Assembly: GCF_002155265.1 (NCBI RefSeq)
Contig: NZ_CP021251.1
Coordinates: 1 to 64,000 of the forward strand
Length of the DNA: 64,000 nucleotides
Direction: 5' to 3'
Origin: Corynebacterium pseudotuberculosis
GTDB taxonomy: Bacteria; Actinomycetota; Actinomycetes; Mycobacteriales; Mycobacteriaceae
In this document: positions 1 to 12,431 of the stretch, one piece after another
How the letters are laid out: every line of letters begins with the position of its first letter
Numbering within the stretch: the stretch's first letter is position 1
Position numbers and translations under genes: made by a program
The notes under the pieces: model-generated
The model's database searches: none
What the model was told of the DNA's origin: nothing
What the model saw: the letters and a program-made list of their open reading frames with translations, nothing else

Positions 1-1812
1 GTGTCGGAGGCTCCATCGACATGGAACGAGCGGTGGCAAGAAGTTACTAATGAGCTGCTGTCACAGTCTCAGGACCCGGAAAGTGGTATTTCCATTACGC
101 GACAGCAAAGCGCCTACCTGCGTCTGGTTAAACCAGTTGCTTTTGTAGAGGGTATTGCCGTTTTAAGCGTTCCTCACGCCCGAGCGAAAAAAGAGATTGA
201 AACTACGCTGGGACCTGTTATCACAGAGGTATTGTCTCGTAGACTAGGTCGACAATACAGTCTTGCAGTGAGCGTTCATGCTCCAGAGGAAAATCCAGAA
301 GTATCCTCGGCCACTCCAGATGCTGTGTCTTATTACCAGGAACAATCTGCAGTTTCTGGACAATACGGAGCAACTTCAGCCAATGCTGACTTCCAGAATC
401 AACAAAGCACGATATATCGCAAGCCACAGGAGTCGCAGTATCCTGTGACTTTTGGTGCTTCTTCATACGGAAATGAGAAGTACCAGGAAAATTCCCAAGA
501 CCAGGGCATTTCTCATCATCCTTATGGTTTTAATGAGGCTCAACGCATTGCTTCATCTGCCTCTCATGCTGTTCCGCAAAGTGGTTCTGAGCTACTGCAC
601 GATCCTGTTCACACACGCAGGACAGATGCTGCCCTAGACCAAAATTATCCGGGAAATACCGGGGGGTGGCGTACTGAGCATATTCAGGAACCCATGCCTA
701 CTGAGCAGATTCCTTCCGGCACGCCGCGTACTCGTGAGCAGCCATCGTTTAACCCGGATCGTGCGCTAGCGCTGAACCCGCACTACACATTTGATTCTTA
801 TGTGGTCAGCGATTCCAATAAGTTACCCTGCTCAGCAGCGATTGCTGTAGCAGAAAAGCCAGCCCGTGCTTACAATCCTCTTTTTATTTGGGGAGACTCA
901 GGTTTAGGCAAAACCCACCTTATGCATGCAGTGGGTAACTACGCTCAATATTTAAATCCGCGTCTTCGCATTAAATATGTTTCTAGTGAGGAATTCACTA
1001 ATGAATATATCAATTCAGTGCGAGATGACAGGCAGGAAGCATTCAAGCGTAAATATCGTGAACTAGATATCTTGATGGTCGATGATATTCAGTTCCTCCA
1101 GGGAAAAGAAGGAACCCAGGAAGAATTTTTTCATACGTTTAATGCGCTGTATCAGGCAAATAAACAGATTGTTTTATCCTCAGACAGGCCTCCGAAACAG
1201 CTGACTACCTTGGAAGATCGGCTACGTACGCGATTCCAGGCTGGCCTTATTGCAGATATTTACCCGCCAGATTTAGAAACTCGAATTGCGATTTTGATGA
1301 AGAAGGCGGCGTCGGAAAGCATTGTTGCTGATCGTGAGGCTATCGAGCTGATCGCGAGCCGTTTTAATACGTCGATCCGCGAATTAGAAGGCGCTTTTAT
1401 TCGTGTTTCCGCGTATGCCTCGCTGATGTCTCCGGATAAGGGTAAACACCGTATTGATCTGCGGATAGCCGAAAAAGCACTCGAAGATATGATGCCGGAA
1501 CAAGCAAATGAAGAGATTACGGCAACGACTATCCTTGCAGCTACTGCCGAGTACTTTGAGATGGATGTTAATGCGCTCAAAGGCAGTGGTAAGACTCGTG
1601 CAGTCGCGCACGCGCGTCAGCTAGCGATGTACCTTTGCCGCGAGCTTACAGATTTATCGCTGCCTAAGATCGGTGAACAATTTGGCGGTAAAGACCACAC
1701 CACGGTGATGTATGCGGATCGAAAGATTCGTAAAGAAATCACCGAGAAGAAAGAAACTTATGATGAGATTCAGCTGCTCACGCAGCAGATTAAGAGTTCT
1801 TCTCGCGGATAA
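1..1812 (+). CDS. dnaA: Chromosomal replication initiator protein DnaA
   Basis: DnaA binds 9-bp DnaA boxes, oligomerises with ATP and melts the origin. The 603-residue protein starts with GTG at the first base of the window. Domain I is at the N-terminus and is followed by a long low-complexity linker (about residues 90-250, rich in Gln, Ser, Tyr and Pro). The AAA+ domain has Walker [11 protein letters not shown] near residue 297 and Walker [10 protein letters not shown] near 357. The C-terminal DNA-binding signature [13 protein letters not shown] lies near 564. The linker makes it longer than enterobacterial DnaA, as usual in actinobacteria. A strong hairpin terminator follows at once. Confidence 0.98.
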   Translation: MSEAPSTWNERWQEVTNELLSQSQDPESGISITRQQSAYLRLVKPVAFVEGIAVLSVPHARAKKEIETTLGPVITEVLSRRLGRQYSLAVSVHAPEENPEVSSATPDAVSYYQEQSAVSGQYGATSANADFQNQQSTIYRKPQESQYPVTFGASSYGNEKYQENSQDQGISHHPYGFNEAQRIASSASHAVPQSGSELLHDPVHTRRTDAALDQNYPGNTGGWRTEHIQEPMPTEQIPSGTPRTREQPSFNPDRALALNPHYTFDSYVVSDSNKLPCSAAIAVAEKPARAYNPLFIWGDSGLGKTHLMHAVGNYAQYLNPRLRIKYVSSEEFTNEYINSVRDDRQEAFKRKYRELDILMVDDIQFLQGKEGTQEEFFHTFNALYQANKQIVLSSDRPPKQLTTLEDRLRTRFQAGLIADIYPPDLETRIAILMKKAASESIVADREAIELIASRFNTSIRELEGAFIRVSAYASLMSPDKGKHRIDLRIAEKALEDMMPEQANEEITATTILAATAEYFEMDVNALKGSGKTRAVAHARQLAMYLCRELTDLSLPKIGEQFGGKDHTTVMYADRKIRKEITEKKETYDEIQLLTQQIKSSSRG

Positions 1813-1833
1813 GCTCGTTACTAGTCTCTAAAT

Positions 1834-1875
1834 AAAACTGCCTCCCAGAAAACAGTGGGAGGCAGTTTTATTTTG
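1834..1875 (+). terminator. Rho-independent terminator of dnaA
   Basis: A perfect 14-bp inverted repeat (1834-1847 and 1856-1869) with an 8-base loop is followed by a T-rich run, 22 bases after the dnaA stop codon. It separates dnaA transcription from the origin region. Confidence 0.9.
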
Positions 1876-2395
1876 CCTTTTCGCACGGTCACAAAGATTT
1901 TAAAAGTAGTCCACAGAGTTATACACGCTGTGTAATTACAAACTTGTAATTCAGTGATACTCGACACATTTTTGGGATTTCCGACACCGAAAAACGTCTG
2001 TGGATAAAGCCCACATAAATGTGCAAGAATCAGCCCTGACCTGGGGATAAAATGTGGATAATCAGCCGGGGTAAAAAGTTATCCACAGGGCGTACATGTT
2101 ATCCACCGAAATTCCACAGCCCCCTTCACAACTCAAAAATCTGCAACGACCGTAGGATTTCCCTCTCATTTCACAGAGTGCACAGGACTTACTGTTATTA
2201 CCAACGATTTACTCTTAAAGGAACTAAGTAGAAAGAGGGGCTGGGGAATAACAACTTTTGCGGCTCGGCCTGCGGACTCGTTGGATTCTTGAAATTACAA
2301 AAATCTGGTGCTGCGGAGTTTTGCAGCCGAGCCAACCCGGGTACGGTTAGGTCTTGTAATTCCAAGATTCACTCAAGCGAGGAGCCCTCATACGC
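1876..2395. other. dnaA-dnaN intergenic origin region (oriC) with DnaA boxes
   Basis: This 520-base gene-free stretch has three perfect DnaA boxes: TGTGGATAA at 1999-2007 and 2053-2061, and TTATCCACA at 2079-2087. One-mismatch boxes lie at 1919-1927, 2042-2050 and 2099-2107. The dnaA-dnaN gap is the usual oriC position in actinobacteria, so this is the default origin call. A second and denser box cluster at 19.8-20.2 kb complicates that. The dnaN promoter should also lie in the part after about 2150; I could not fix it. Confidence 0.8.
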
Positions 2396-3583
2396 ATGGA
2401 CGCACAAGCTGTCTCATTCCGGGTCGAGAAGGAAGACCTTTCAGGTGCAGTGAGCTGGGTTGCGCGTAACCTGCCCACAAAGCCCACCCAACCCGTACTA
2501 CGAGCCGTAGTCATCACAGCCGATGATGAAGGTCTAGAGTTTGCCGGCTTTGACTATGAGATCTCTACAAAAGTTCGTATTTCTGCAGATGTAAGCCAAC
2601 CTGGACGAATAGCCGTTGCAGGAAAGCTGCTTTCAGACATCATCGGGACTTTGCCAGCAAAACCAGTAGAAATTTTTGTAGAGGGTAGCCAAGCTCTTGT
2701 GGTCTGTGGATCCTCTCGTTTTGAGCTTCCGCTTATTCCCTTGGACGAATATCCGATTTTGCCTAAGCTGCCTGCAGCAACAGGCGCCATCGATCCTAAA
2801 CTTTTCGCAGACGCAGTGCTCCAAGTCGCAGCAGCAGCCGGAAAAGATGACACGCTGCCTATGCTGACCGGTATCCACATGGAGATCGACGGGGAAGACG
2901 TCACCCTCACAGCCACTGACCGCTTCCGTCTAGCTTTGCGACGTTTCCAATGGACTCCCGCTGTCCCCGACGCCAAGGCTGATCTGTTGATCCCCGCGAA
3001 AAATCTCTCGGACAACGCCCGAAGCCTTGATCAAAACTCGACTGATCCCGTGGAAATTGCCGTCGGCGCCGGGGAAAGCATCGGTTCAGAAGGCCTTTTT
3101 GGCATTCATATCGATAGCCGACAGACCACAACCCGTATGCTAGACGCGGATTTCCCCAATGTGAATCCGCTGCTGCCTAAAGTCCATAAGTCAATGGCAA
3201 GCGTTGAAATTTCCGCATTAGCAGACGCAATTCGCCGTGTTGCTTTAGTTGCTGAAAGAAACGCGCAGATCAGACTCCAATTTTCTAAGAACGAAGTGAT
3301 TTTGTCGGCGGGCGGATCTGATGCCGGCCACGCAGAAGAATCGGTTCCTTGTGCATATACAGGCGATGAGGATTTCCTGATCGCTTTTAACTCCGGTTAC
3401 TTACGCGATGGTCTAAGCGTGATCAAGACAAACCGCGTGGTCTTCGGATTTACCGAGCCTTCTCGTCCTGCAATCATGATCCCGGAACCCGAGGAGCTGC
3501 CGGAAGCTGATTCTGATGGCACGTTCCCCACGCCTAATACTGACTTCACATACCTTTTGATGCCGGTTCGACTACCAGGATAA
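2396..3583 (+). CDS. dnaN: DNA polymerase III subunit beta (sliding clamp)
   Basis: The beta clamp is a ring-shaped homodimer that tethers the replicative polymerase and other repair and replication proteins to DNA. At 395 residues the length is normal for an actinobacterial DnaN. It has the expected three-domain clamp fold and a typical C-terminus ending YLLMPVRLPG, which matches the conserved clamp C-terminal motif. It starts with ATG after the origin region and is followed 66 bases later by recF, as in the dnaA-dnaN-recF order of related genomes. Confidence 0.98.
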   Translation: MDAQAVSFRVEKEDLSGAVSWVARNLPTKPTQPVLRAVVITADDEGLEFAGFDYEISTKVRISADVSQPGRIAVAGKLLSDIIGTLPAKPVEIFVEGSQALVVCGSSRFELPLIPLDEYPILPKLPAATGAIDPKLFADAVLQVAAAAGKDDTLPMLTGIHMEIDGEDVTLTATDRFRLALRRFQWTPAVPDAKADLLIPAKNLSDNARSLDQNSTDPVEIAVGAGESIGSEGLFGIHIDSRQTTTRMLDADFPNVNPLLPKVHKSMASVEISALADAIRRVALVAERNAQIRLQFSKNEVILSAGGSDAGHAEESVPCAYTGDEDFLIAFNSGYLRDGLSVIKTNRVVFGFTEPSRPAIMIPEPEELPEADSDGTFPTPNTDFTYLLMPVRLPG

Positions 3584-3649
3584 AAGCGAAAACTGCTGGT
3601 GAGAGGCTCCCTGCTTCTCACCAAAGACAGCAAGCCAGAGGTAATTACC

Positions 3650-4864
3650 GTGTACATTCGCGAGCTATCGCTCCGAGATTTTCGTTCGTGGGCAGACTGC
3701 CACGTGAATCTTGAACCGGGTGTCACGGTTTTTGTCGGACGCAATGGTTTTGGAAAGACAAACATTGTTGAGGCCATCGGATATATTGCGCATTTGGGTT
3801 CTCATCGAGTCTCCCAAGACTCTCCGCTAGTTCACCAAGGCAAAGACTCTGCCCGGGTATCTGTTACTGCTGTTAACCAGGGGCGTGAGCTCACCGCTCA
3901 TATGCTGATTAAAAGTAAGGGCACCAATCAGGCTCAGATCAATAGAACCCGATTGAAGTCTCCTAGAGGCCTTTTAGGCGTGGTTCGGACTGTCTTGTTT
4001 TCTCCTGAGGACCTGAGCCTAGTCCGTGGTGAGCCGGGGGAGCGTCGACGCTATCTAGATCATATTGTTGCTACGAGAAAACCCCGGTTAGCTGGCGTAA
4101 AAGCTGATTATGACAAAGTTTTAAAGCAACGAAATTCGCTGTTAAAAACAGCTAGTGCATCGCTTCGCCGAGGTTACGGCGCGGATGATGGAACTCTATG
4201 CACACTGGACGTGTGGGATGCTCAGCTTGCTCGGCTTGGCAGCGAGCTCATACACGCTCGACACAGCCTCGTTGAAGAGCTCACTCCGCTTGTTCACTCC
4301 GCATATGCCCGAATTGCTCCTGAGTCACGGCCAGCTCGCATTAACTATGAATCTACGGTTCCTGTGCCGGTTGCTGTAACGGATGCCGAGGAGGCGTCGT
4401 CAAGCATTCCTGACCTGGATGTACTGGAAGCCTCCATGCTTTCGCAACTGGGAGTGCAGCGAAAAAAGGAGATTGATAGGGGATTAACCCTGGTAGGGCC
4501 ACATCGAGACGACTTAGCCGTTTTATTGGGCGACTATCCAGCTAAAGGTTACGCAAGCCACGGGGAAACCTGGTCGATGGCGTTAGCTTTGCGGTTAGCA
4601 GAATTTCACCTGCTTAGTGCAGACGGTTCTGAGCCTATTCTGATACTCGACGATGTTTTCGCGGAACTAGACTCCAAACGCAGACAAAAACTCGTGGGGA
4701 TAGCCATGGAAGCAGAACAAGTACTGATTACGGCCGCTGTAGGTGACGATCTGCCAGATAACTTGGCAGAATCAGTGGTACATCGTCATACGGTGACCAT
4801 GACCGATACATCAGAAGGGCGTATTTCTGAGTTGGACAAGGAAGGAACGAGCGATGAGCAATAA
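3650..4864 (+). CDS. recF: DNA replication/repair protein RecF
   Basis: RecF is an SMC-like ATPase that, with RecO and RecR, loads RecA at gapped DNA. I chose the GTG at 3650, giving [14 protein letters not shown], the family's normal N-terminus, and 404 residues. An upstream in-frame GTG at 3599 would add 17 residues without family support. Walker A is GRNGFGKTN near residue 31. The ABC-type signature region and Walker [13 protein letters not shown] lie in the C-terminal third. The stop overlaps the start of the next gene by 11 bases, indicating translational coupling. Confidence 0.96.
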   Translation: MYIRELSLRDFRSWADCHVNLEPGVTVFVGRNGFGKTNIVEAIGYIAHLGSHRVSQDSPLVHQGKDSARVSVTAVNQGRELTAHMLIKSKGTNQAQINRTRLKSPRGLLGVVRTVLFSPEDLSLVRGEPGERRRYLDHIVATRKPRLAGVKADYDKVLKQRNSLLKTASASLRRGYGADDGTLCTLDVWDAQLARLGSELIHARHSLVEELTPLVHSAYARIAPESRPARINYESTVPVPVAVTDAEEASSSIPDLDVLEASMLSQLGVQRKKEIDRGLTLVGPHRDDLAVLLGDYPAKGYASHGETWSMALALRLAEFHLLSADGSEPILILDDVFAELDSKRRQKLVGIAMEAEQVLITAAVGDDLPDNLAESVVHRHTVTMTDTSEGRISELDKEGTSDEQ

Positions 4865-5426
4865 ACCTGCTGATGCTGGATCAGAAGATCCCGTAGCAGA
4901 GGCATTTGCTGCTATTCGTGCGGAAGCCCAGCGGCGCACAGGGCGCATCCCCGATCTCTCCGTCCAAGCTCCGCGTTCTGGTTTAAAGCTTAATCACGCC
5001 CCAGCTGCACCTCGCAAACACCAAAAAACAGGAAAACCAACTGGCCTGGATGGTCGCAGATTACGTCGCTCTTACGACGTTGAGCCCGTGGGATCTGTGC
5101 TGAGCAAAGAAATTCAACGCAGGGGTTGGAAACACGGGATTGCCGGCGGCTGGGTGCATTCGCACTGGGATGAACTGGTGGGAGAAAAAATAGCAGCACA
5201 CACTAAAGTAGAAATGCTCAAGGATAAGTCCCTTTTTATATCCTGTAATTCTACAGCTTGGGCCACAAATTTACGCATGATGCAGCGTACTATTTTGCAG
5301 GCTATTGCGGAGAAAGTGGGACCTGACGTAGTGGCCGAGCTCAAAATTTTTGGCCCTAAGACACCTAGCTGGCGCCATGGTCCGTTACATGTGAAAGGTC
5401 GCGGTCCACGCGATACATACGGATAA
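4854..5426 (+). CDS. dciA: DciA-family helicase-loading protein (DUF721)
   Basis: DciA proteins (DUF721) interact with the replicative helicase DnaB and help load it at the origin; they are the ancestral equivalent of DnaC/DnaI. The 190-residue protein has a basic, disordered N-terminal half. The conserved DUF721 domain is in the C-terminal half (about 85-180, around [20 protein letters not shown] and the following core). It overlaps recF by 11 bases and sits between recF and gyrB, the standard actinobacterial place for this gene (Rv0004 in M. tuberculosis). Confidence 0.9.
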   Translation: MSNKPADAGSEDPVAEAFAAIRAEAQRRTGRIPDLSVQAPRSGLKLNHAPAAPRKHQKTGKPTGLDGRRLRRSYDVEPVGSVLSKEIQRRGWKHGIAGGWVHSHWDELVGEKIAAHTKVEMLKDKSLFISCNSTAWATNLRMMQRTILQAIAEKVGPDVVAELKIFGPKTPSWRHGPLHVKGRGPRDTYG

Positions 5427-5535
5427 ACCGGGGAGAACTGTTATGGAAACGTCTAATTCACCCCTATTTTGCCGTTGTAAGCGTGTGAATGCATTCCCTG
5501 TAGGGAGGTAGGCAGTGTAAGATGGAACGGTCTAA

Positions 5536-7611
<2,076 letters not shown>

Positions 7612-7628
7612 GCTAAGAGACTAAAAAA

Positions 7629-7663
7629 CAGGTCGACTCCGAGAAAACTTCGGAGTCGACCTG
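7629..7663 (-). terminator. Hairpin terminator between convergent gyrB and DUF6918 gene
   Basis: A perfect 14-bp stem (7629-7642 and 7650-7663) with a 7-base loop. The T run (TTTTTT) lies on the minus-strand side, so it best serves the minus-strand gene at 7693, but it may also stop gyrB transcripts. Confidence 0.85.
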
Positions 7664-7692
7664 AACGCGTTTAGTAGTAGATCTACGCGCTG

Positions 7693-8127
7693 TTACATAT
7701 GGTTTTGCATGATACGTCCAAGGCCTTCGACATTGGGCTCGATGAATCCGGCAGCTTTGCCGCGAAGCGAGCTATATGCCTTTTTAAGCGCCGGAACGTC
7801 GATTTTTTCTGCGTTACGGTCAGCCATAACAAGCAATTCGCTGGATACCTCTGTTTTGCGTTCTGCAAGGAAAACACCAAAATCAGTGGCGCCTGATTCT
7901 TCGAACTGAGTCCAATAAGGATCCAGAACCTCGATGACATCGGGGAGGAGGCGGTTAGCAGCTTTTGTGACGATATCGCTGTTGACTGCTTTTGCTGCCC
8001 CTATGGCACCTTTAAATGCCATTCCGGAGATTCCTTTTTGCTCAGCAACGGTTGTCTCGATGAATGCAGAAAGCTCTGCGCCCACGGTGGCATGCTTGGT
8101 TTCGAGGAGGGACTTCAGACTCGACAT
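7693..8127 (-). CDS. Conserved corynebacterial protein (DUF6918-like)
   Basis: A 144-residue cytosolic protein with no signal peptide or membrane segment. It is predicted mainly alpha-helical, with many Ala, Glu and Lys residues. I recognise it as the small conserved actinobacterial family often annotated DUF6918; no activity is known to me. It starts MSSLKSLLETKHATVGAEL and is transcribed toward gyrB, ending 30 bases before the shared hairpin terminator. The family call is moderately sure; function is unknown. Confidence 0.75.
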   Translation of the reverse strand: MSSLKSLLETKHATVGAELSAFIETTVAEQKGISGMAFKGAIGAAKAVNSDIVTKAANRLLPDVIEVLDPYWTQFEESGATDFGVFLAERKTEVSSELLVMADRNAEKIDVPALKKAYSSLRGKAAGFIEPNVEGLGRIMQNHM

Positions 8128-8197
8128 ATATGTATGTGACCTTTCACAATGATGGCTTATACAGAGATACTTAGGTTATCGCTTGATTATATATAAA

Positions 8198-8252
8198 GCG
8201 ACCTCCGTTGTTGGCCACACCAGAGATTGATATGCCCAACAACGGAGGTCGC
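8198..8252 (-). terminator. 17-bp perfect inverted repeat, probable terminator
   Basis: The 313-base gap between 8128 and 8440 holds a perfect 17-bp inverted repeat (8198-8214 and 8236-8252, 21-base loop). On the minus strand it is followed by TTTATATAT, so it may terminate the toxin-antitoxin-like pair at 8441-8913. The rest of the gap is AT-rich with no other element I can support, apart from the likely promoter of the 7693 gene. Confidence 0.6.
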
Positions 8253-8440
8253 TCGCGTTGTCATTCTTCCGCCACAGGAAACGCATTTTTTGAACAGTCG
8301 AATTATTCACTGCCGTTTACTGTAATCACAACAGTCACAGATGTTACATGATTTAACTCTTTTGCGGCAATAAAATGACGCAAAAACATCTGCCCTGCTT
8401 GCCTTTTGTTATTAAAACTATTTCTGTGGGGCTCTAAAAG

Positions 8441-8704
8441 CTAAGCGTTCAAGTCTTTTAATACCCGGGAAAGAAATATTCCGAAAGATTCGTTGCCTCT
8501 GGTGAGCGGGGATACCTGGGGGACGAAAGATCGGAGATATTCCGACTGCTGCGCAGGTGAGGAAAAGGGGGAGGATCCTTCAAAGGAAGCTGTTGTCACT
8601 GCTGCGATTGCCGCAATTGCGGCAAAGTCGTTGATTGTGGCGTTGCAGGTGCTGCAGAAGTCGTCGGCAAGCATAAGTACCTGCTCTGGAGACAGGCCTC
8701 TCAT
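8441..8704 (-). CDS. Degenerate Doc/Fic-family toxin-like protein
   Basis: An 87-residue product starting MRGLSPEQVLMLADDF, which resembles the start of Doc/Fic death-on-curing proteins. In that family the active loop is HPFxDGNKR. Here the matching place reads SPLTRGNESFG, so the catalytic His is replaced by Ser and the Lys-Arg is lost. The protein ends soon after, about 40 residues shorter than usual. It overlaps the upstream ribbon-helix-helix gene by 4 bases, the usual antitoxin-toxin arrangement. I infer a decayed or repurposed toxin; family membership is based on context and weak motif similarity. Confidence 0.55.
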   Translation of the reverse strand: MRGLSPEQVLMLADDFCSTCNATINDFAAIAAIAAVTTASFEGSSPFSSPAQQSEYLRSFVPQVSPLTRGNESFGIFLSRVLKDLNA

Positions 8705-8913
8705 GGCCGGTTTCCGCGTATGCGGCGTTCAGTAGCTGTGAATGCGGGGAGGTGGGCGCGGGCCAACTCGCGTATTTCAGAGTCTGCTAGAGCGCGTACT
8801 GCGGTGTTGATGATGGCTCGCACAGCTGCTTCGTGTTTGCTGGATCCTTGAATTTCGGCGAGCAGTGTAAGAGCCCGGTCCTGTTCTGGGGTTAGTCGTA
8901 GAGTCATTGCCAC
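8701..8913 (-). CDS. Ribbon-helix-helix antitoxin-like protein
   Basis: A 70-residue protein with the N-terminal pattern MAMTLRLTPEQDRALTLLAE followed by two helices. This is the form of Arc/CopG ribbon-helix-helix DNA-binding antitoxins that accompany Fic/Doc toxins in actinobacteria. Such proteins bind their own promoter and neutralise the toxin through the C-terminal part. The stop overlaps the start of the Doc-like gene (ATGA). With the toxin apparently inactive it may survive as an autoregulator. Confidence 0.65.
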   Translation of the reverse strand: MAMTLRLTPEQDRALTLLAEIQGSSKHEAAVRAIINTAVRALADSEIRELARAHLPAFTATERRIRGNRP

Positions 8914-9080
8914 AGGGGAATGGTATCAGTTTGGTAGCAAAAATAGGGCTAGATATGTCTAGATCACGCTTTAATGGGGTACTGGGCAGGTTTAACAGAT
9001 AGAATCGAAGAGTTAAGTTCTCAGCGACATATTCGAACCGCTGTGTAAGGCTGTTCGGACATACCTAGAAAAGGTGACAT

Positions 9081-11645
9081 ATGAGCGACGATCTCTTGGG
9101 CGGCGAGGGATTCGATCGGATTCATCCGATCGACCTCAACGAGGAGATGGAGACCAGCTACATCGATTATGCGATGTCAGTTATTGTCGGACGTGCTTTG
9201 CCGGAGGTCCGTGATGGACTGAAGCCGGTACACCGCCGCATTCTTTACGCAATGTATGACTCTGGTTATCGCCCAGAACGCGGATACGTAAAATCCGCCC
9301 GTCCAGTGTCGGATACCATGGGTCAATTCCACCCTCATGGCGACTCAGCGATTTATGACACCCTGGTTCGTCTTGCCCAAGATTGGAACATGCGTTATCC
9401 GCTTGTCGACGGCCAAGGTAACTTCGGTTCCCGCGGTAACGACGGCCCCGCCGCCATGCGTTATACGGAGTGTCGACTCACTCCGTTGGCTATGGAAATG
9501 GTCCGGGATATTCGCGAAAATACCGTCGATTTTTCCCCAAACTATGACGGTAAAACCCAAGAACCGGATGTTCTTCCATCGCGCGTTCCTAACCTTTTGA
9601 TGAACGGCTCAAACGGCATCGCCGTGGGTATGGCAACCAACATCCCGCCTCACAATCTCAACGAGCTTGCCGACGCCATCTTCTGGCTCCTGGAAAACCC
9701 AGATGCGGATGAAGCCGCAGCTCTTGAAGCATGCATGTCCTATGTAAAGGGGCCGGATTTCCCTACCTCTGGGCAGATCGTTGGTTCTCAAGGTATCAAT
9801 GACGCCTACACCACTGGCCGCGGATCTATTCGTATGCGGGGTGTGACTTCCATTGAGGAAGAAGGTAGTCGCCAGATCATTGTGATCACGGAGCTTCCGT
9901 ATCAGGTGAATCCGGACAATATGATTTCTAACATCGCGGAGCAGGTGCGTGATGGAAAACTTGCCGGTATCTCCAAGATCGAGGATGAGTCCTCGGATCG
10001 CGTGGGTATGCGTATCGTGGTCACACTTAAGCGCGACGCCGTGCCGCGCGTTGTACTGAATAACCTGTACAAGCATTCCCAGCTGCAGACTAACTTTGGC
10101 GCGAATATGCTTTCCATCGTTGATGGCGTGCCACGCACCTTACGTCTAGATCAGATGCTGCGTTATTACGTTACGCATCAGATTGAAGTCATTGTTCGTC
10201 GTACACAGCATCGCCTCGAAGAAGCTGAGAAGCGTGCTCATATTCTGCGTGGTCTGGTTAAGGCCCTGGATATGCTCGACGAGGTTATTGCTTTGATCCG
10301 ACGGTCGGCCACAGTTGACGTTGCGCGCAGCGGATTGATCGACCTGCTTACTATCGATGAGATTCAAGCTGATGCTATTTTGGCTATGCAATTGCGCCGT
10401 TTGGCAGCTCTTGAGCGACAGAAGATCATCGATGAGCTGGCAGAAATTGAAATTGAAATTGCTGATTACAAGGATATCCTTGCTAAGCCGGAGCGTCAGC
10501 GTGCCATCGTTCGCGATGAGCTTAAAGAGATCGTGACTAAGTACGGCGATGAGCGTCGTACGCAAATTATTGCGGCCACGGGGGACGTTACTGAAGAAGA
10601 CCTCATTGCTCGTGAAAACGTGGTGGTGACCATTACTTCTACCGGTTACGCTAAGCGCACCAAAGTGGATGCTTATAAGTCTCAGCGTCGTGGAGGTAAA
10701 GGCGTACGCGGCGCAGAGCTTAAGCAGGATGACGTGGTTCGGCACTTCTTTGTCTGCTCCACGCACGACTGGATCTTGTTCTTTACCAACTTTGGCCGAG
10801 TCTATCGGCTCAAAGCATACGAGCTCCCAGAAGCTTCCCGTACCGCGCGCGGCCAACATGTGGCTAACTTGCTGGAATTCCAGCCGGAAGAGCGCATTGC
10901 TCAGGTTATCCAGCTGCAGTCGTATGAAGACGCCCCATACCTGGTACTCGCCACTGCTCAGGGGCGTGTAAAGAAGTCGCGCCTGTCCGACTATGAGTCC
11001 AACCGTTCCGGTGGTTTGATTGCTATCAACCTGGGAGAAGAAGACAAACTTATTGGTGCAGCTCTTTGCTCCAATGATGACGAGCTGCTCTTGGTCTCTG
11101 AAGAAGGCCAGTCGATCAGGTTCAGCGCTGATGATGATCAGTTGCGTCCTATGGGGCGTGCTACAGCTGGCGTGAAGGGCATGCGTTTCCGAGGCGACGA
11201 TCAGCTGCTGGCTATGACCGTAGTGCGTTCGGATGCTTATCTTCTTGTCGCAACGTCAGGCGGCTATGGAAAGCGCACTTCGCTTGAGGAATACTCCCAG
11301 CAGGGTCGTGGTGGACTTGGCGTGGTTACCTTCAAGTACACGCCAAAGCGTGGCAAGCTTATCGCTGCGGTGGTCGTTGATGAAGATGACCAGATCTTTG
11401 CTATCACATCCGCGGGCGGAGTTATCCGTACTGAGGTCAACCAGATTCGCCCAAGTTCGCGAGCCACCATGGGTGTACGCTTGGTCAATCTAGAAGACGG
11501 TGTGGAGCTGCTTGCTATCGACCGCAACGTTGAAGGTGAAGGCGAAGAAACTGCTGAGGCAGTTGCCACGGGAGCTATCGACGGTCCCGCAGATCGTGGT
11601 CGTCAGACCGAAGTGAACATTGAGCCTGAAGGAGCAGACCAGTAA
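9081..11645 (+). CDS. gyrA: DNA gyrase subunit A
   Basis: GyrA cleaves and rejoins DNA and wraps it through its C-terminal beta-pinwheel. The 854-residue product has catalytic Tyr128 (in AAMRYTE). Its quinolone-determining region keeps Ser89 and Asp93, equivalent to E. coli Ser83 and Asp87, the susceptible-type residues. The GyrA box SQRRGGKG begins the C-terminal domain, and a short acidic tail ends the protein. A good ribosome site (AAGG) precedes ATG 9081. The stop codon shares one base with the next gene's start. Confidence 0.98.
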   Translation: MSDDLLGGEGFDRIHPIDLNEEMETSYIDYAMSVIVGRALPEVRDGLKPVHRRILYAMYDSGYRPERGYVKSARPVSDTMGQFHPHGDSAIYDTLVRLAQDWNMRYPLVDGQGNFGSRGNDGPAAMRYTECRLTPLAMEMVRDIRENTVDFSPNYDGKTQEPDVLPSRVPNLLMNGSNGIAVGMATNIPPHNLNELADAIFWLLENPDADEAAALEACMSYVKGPDFPTSGQIVGSQGINDAYTTGRGSIRMRGVTSIEEEGSRQIIVITELPYQVNPDNMISNIAEQVRDGKLAGISKIEDESSDRVGMRIVVTLKRDAVPRVVLNNLYKHSQLQTNFGANMLSIVDGVPRTLRLDQMLRYYVTHQIEVIVRRTQHRLEEAEKRAHILRGLVKALDMLDEVIALIRRSATVDVARSGLIDLLTIDEIQADAILAMQLRRLAALERQKIIDELAEIEIEIADYKDILAKPERQRAIVRDELKEIVTKYGDERRTQIIAATGDVTEEDLIARENVVVTITSTGYAKRTKVDAYKSQRRGGKGVRGAELKQDDVVRHFFVCSTHDWILFFTNFGRVYRLKAYELPEASRTARGQHVANLLEFQPEERIAQVIQLQSYEDAPYLVLATAQGRVKKSRLSDYESNRSGGLIAINLGEEDKLIGAALCSNDDELLLVSEEGQSIRFSADDDQLRPMGRATAGVKGMRFRGDDQLLAMTVVRSDAYLLVATSGGYGKRTSLEEYSQQGRGGLGVVTFKYTPKRGKLIAAVVVDEDDQIFAITSAGGVIRTEVNQIRPSSRATMGVRLVNLEDGVELLAIDRNVEGEGEETAEAVATGAIDGPADRGRQTEVNIEPEGADQ

Positions 11646-11989
11646 TGGCAACACGTCATGTTGTTATAACTCGAATTTCGCCTGTGTCGGCGTTTAAGAC
11701 CGCTCTATCTTTGTCCCTTATCGGTTTAGCTGCCTGGGTCATTTGCGTGGCGCTTTTATATCTTGGAATGCAGGCTGTAGGCGTATGGGACAACGTCAAC
11801 GAGGTTATTGGTGGCGTTGGTGGTAGCCAAATAGTTACGTTTGGTCTAGTCCTCAGCGTGGCTGCGTTGATGGGTGCTATTACCTCCATCATCGTGACTG
11901 TTCTCGCGCCTCTCGGTGCGATTATCTACAACGCAATCGTGGATCTCTTCGGTGGCCTTGCCATCACGTATCGTGAAGAAAACGATTAG
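11645..11989 (+). CDS. DUF3566 transmembrane protein
   Basis: A 114-residue membrane protein with two strongly hydrophobic segments (about residues 16-43 and 62-98). DUF3566 proteins sit directly downstream of gyrA throughout Actinobacteria (Rv0007 is the mycobacterial relative), but their role is not established. The start overlaps the gyrA stop (TAATG), so translation is coupled. It is shorter than the mycobacterial protein because the long N-terminal soluble extension is missing. Confidence 0.88.
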   Translation: MATRHVVITRISPVSAFKTALSLSLIGLAAWVICVALLYLGMQAVGVWDNVNEVIGGVGGSQIVTFGLVLSVAALMGAITSIIVTVLAPLGAIIYNAIVDLFGGLAITYREEND

Positions 11990-12013
11990 TTAGGTGTTGT
12001 GACATAAAACGAG

Positions 12014-12075
12014 GCCTCTTGCTGCGGACATGGAAAACATGATTCCCCGGCAAGAGGCTGTCTTTATTGTCTTTT
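12014..12075 (+). terminator. Terminator of the gyrA operon
   Basis: Inverted repeat GCCTCTTGC (12014-12022) / GCAAGAGGC (12050-12058), with further pairing inside the loop, followed by TGTCTTTATTGTCTTTT. It lies 25 bases after the DUF3566 stop. Confidence 0.8.
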
Positions 12076-12174
12076 GTAATGGGATAGCGGTTGTTGGAAG
12101 TGTGTAAATATGTGCTATAAGCAGGCGATTTGCTAACTTTCATGGTTTCTAGGTAAAGTTCTATCTCGTTCCCA

Positions 12175-12251
12175 GGGCCTATAGCTCAGTCGGTTAGAGC
12201 GCATCGCTGATAACGATGAGGTCGCAAGTTCGATTCTTGCTAGGCCCACCA
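12175..12251 (+). tRNA. tRNA-Ile (anticodon GAT)
   Basis: Acceptor stem GGGCCTA pairs with TAGGCCC, the D arm begins TAGCTCAG, the anticodon loop reads CTGATAAC (GAT), and the T arm contains GTTCGATTC. The CCA end is encoded at 12249-12251. The Ile-Ala pair next to gyrA is conserved in actinobacteria and is not part of an rRNA operon here. Confidence 0.96.
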
Positions 12252-12259
12252 GGAACAAC

Positions 12260-12332
12260 GGGGCATTAGCTCAATTGGTAGAGCACCTGCTTTGCAAGCA
12301 GGAGGTCAGGAGTTCGATTCTCCTATGCTCCA
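12260..12332 (+). tRNA. tRNA-Ala (anticodon TGC), first copy
   Basis: Acceptor stem GGGGCAT pairs with ATGCTCC, the discriminator is A, and the anticodon loop CTTTGCAAG gives TGC. It starts 9 bases after tRNA-Ile and is probably co-transcribed with it. An identical copy lies at 14286-14358. Confidence 0.96.
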
Positions 12333-12337
12333 CAGAC

Positions 12338-12371
12338 AAGGACCCAAGCTTAAAGCTTGGGTCCTTTTTGT
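12338..12371 (+). terminator. Terminator of the tRNA-Ile/tRNA-Ala unit
   Basis: Perfect stem AAGGACCCAAGCTT / AAGCTTGGGTCCTT with a one-base loop at its maximum extent (in practice a slightly larger loop), followed by TTTTTG. Confidence 0.88.
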
Positions 12372-12431
12372 TGTAATGATCTTAGGCACATCCCCTTAAA
12401 GCACTTTTGCGTCGATATTAGAATGGGCTAA

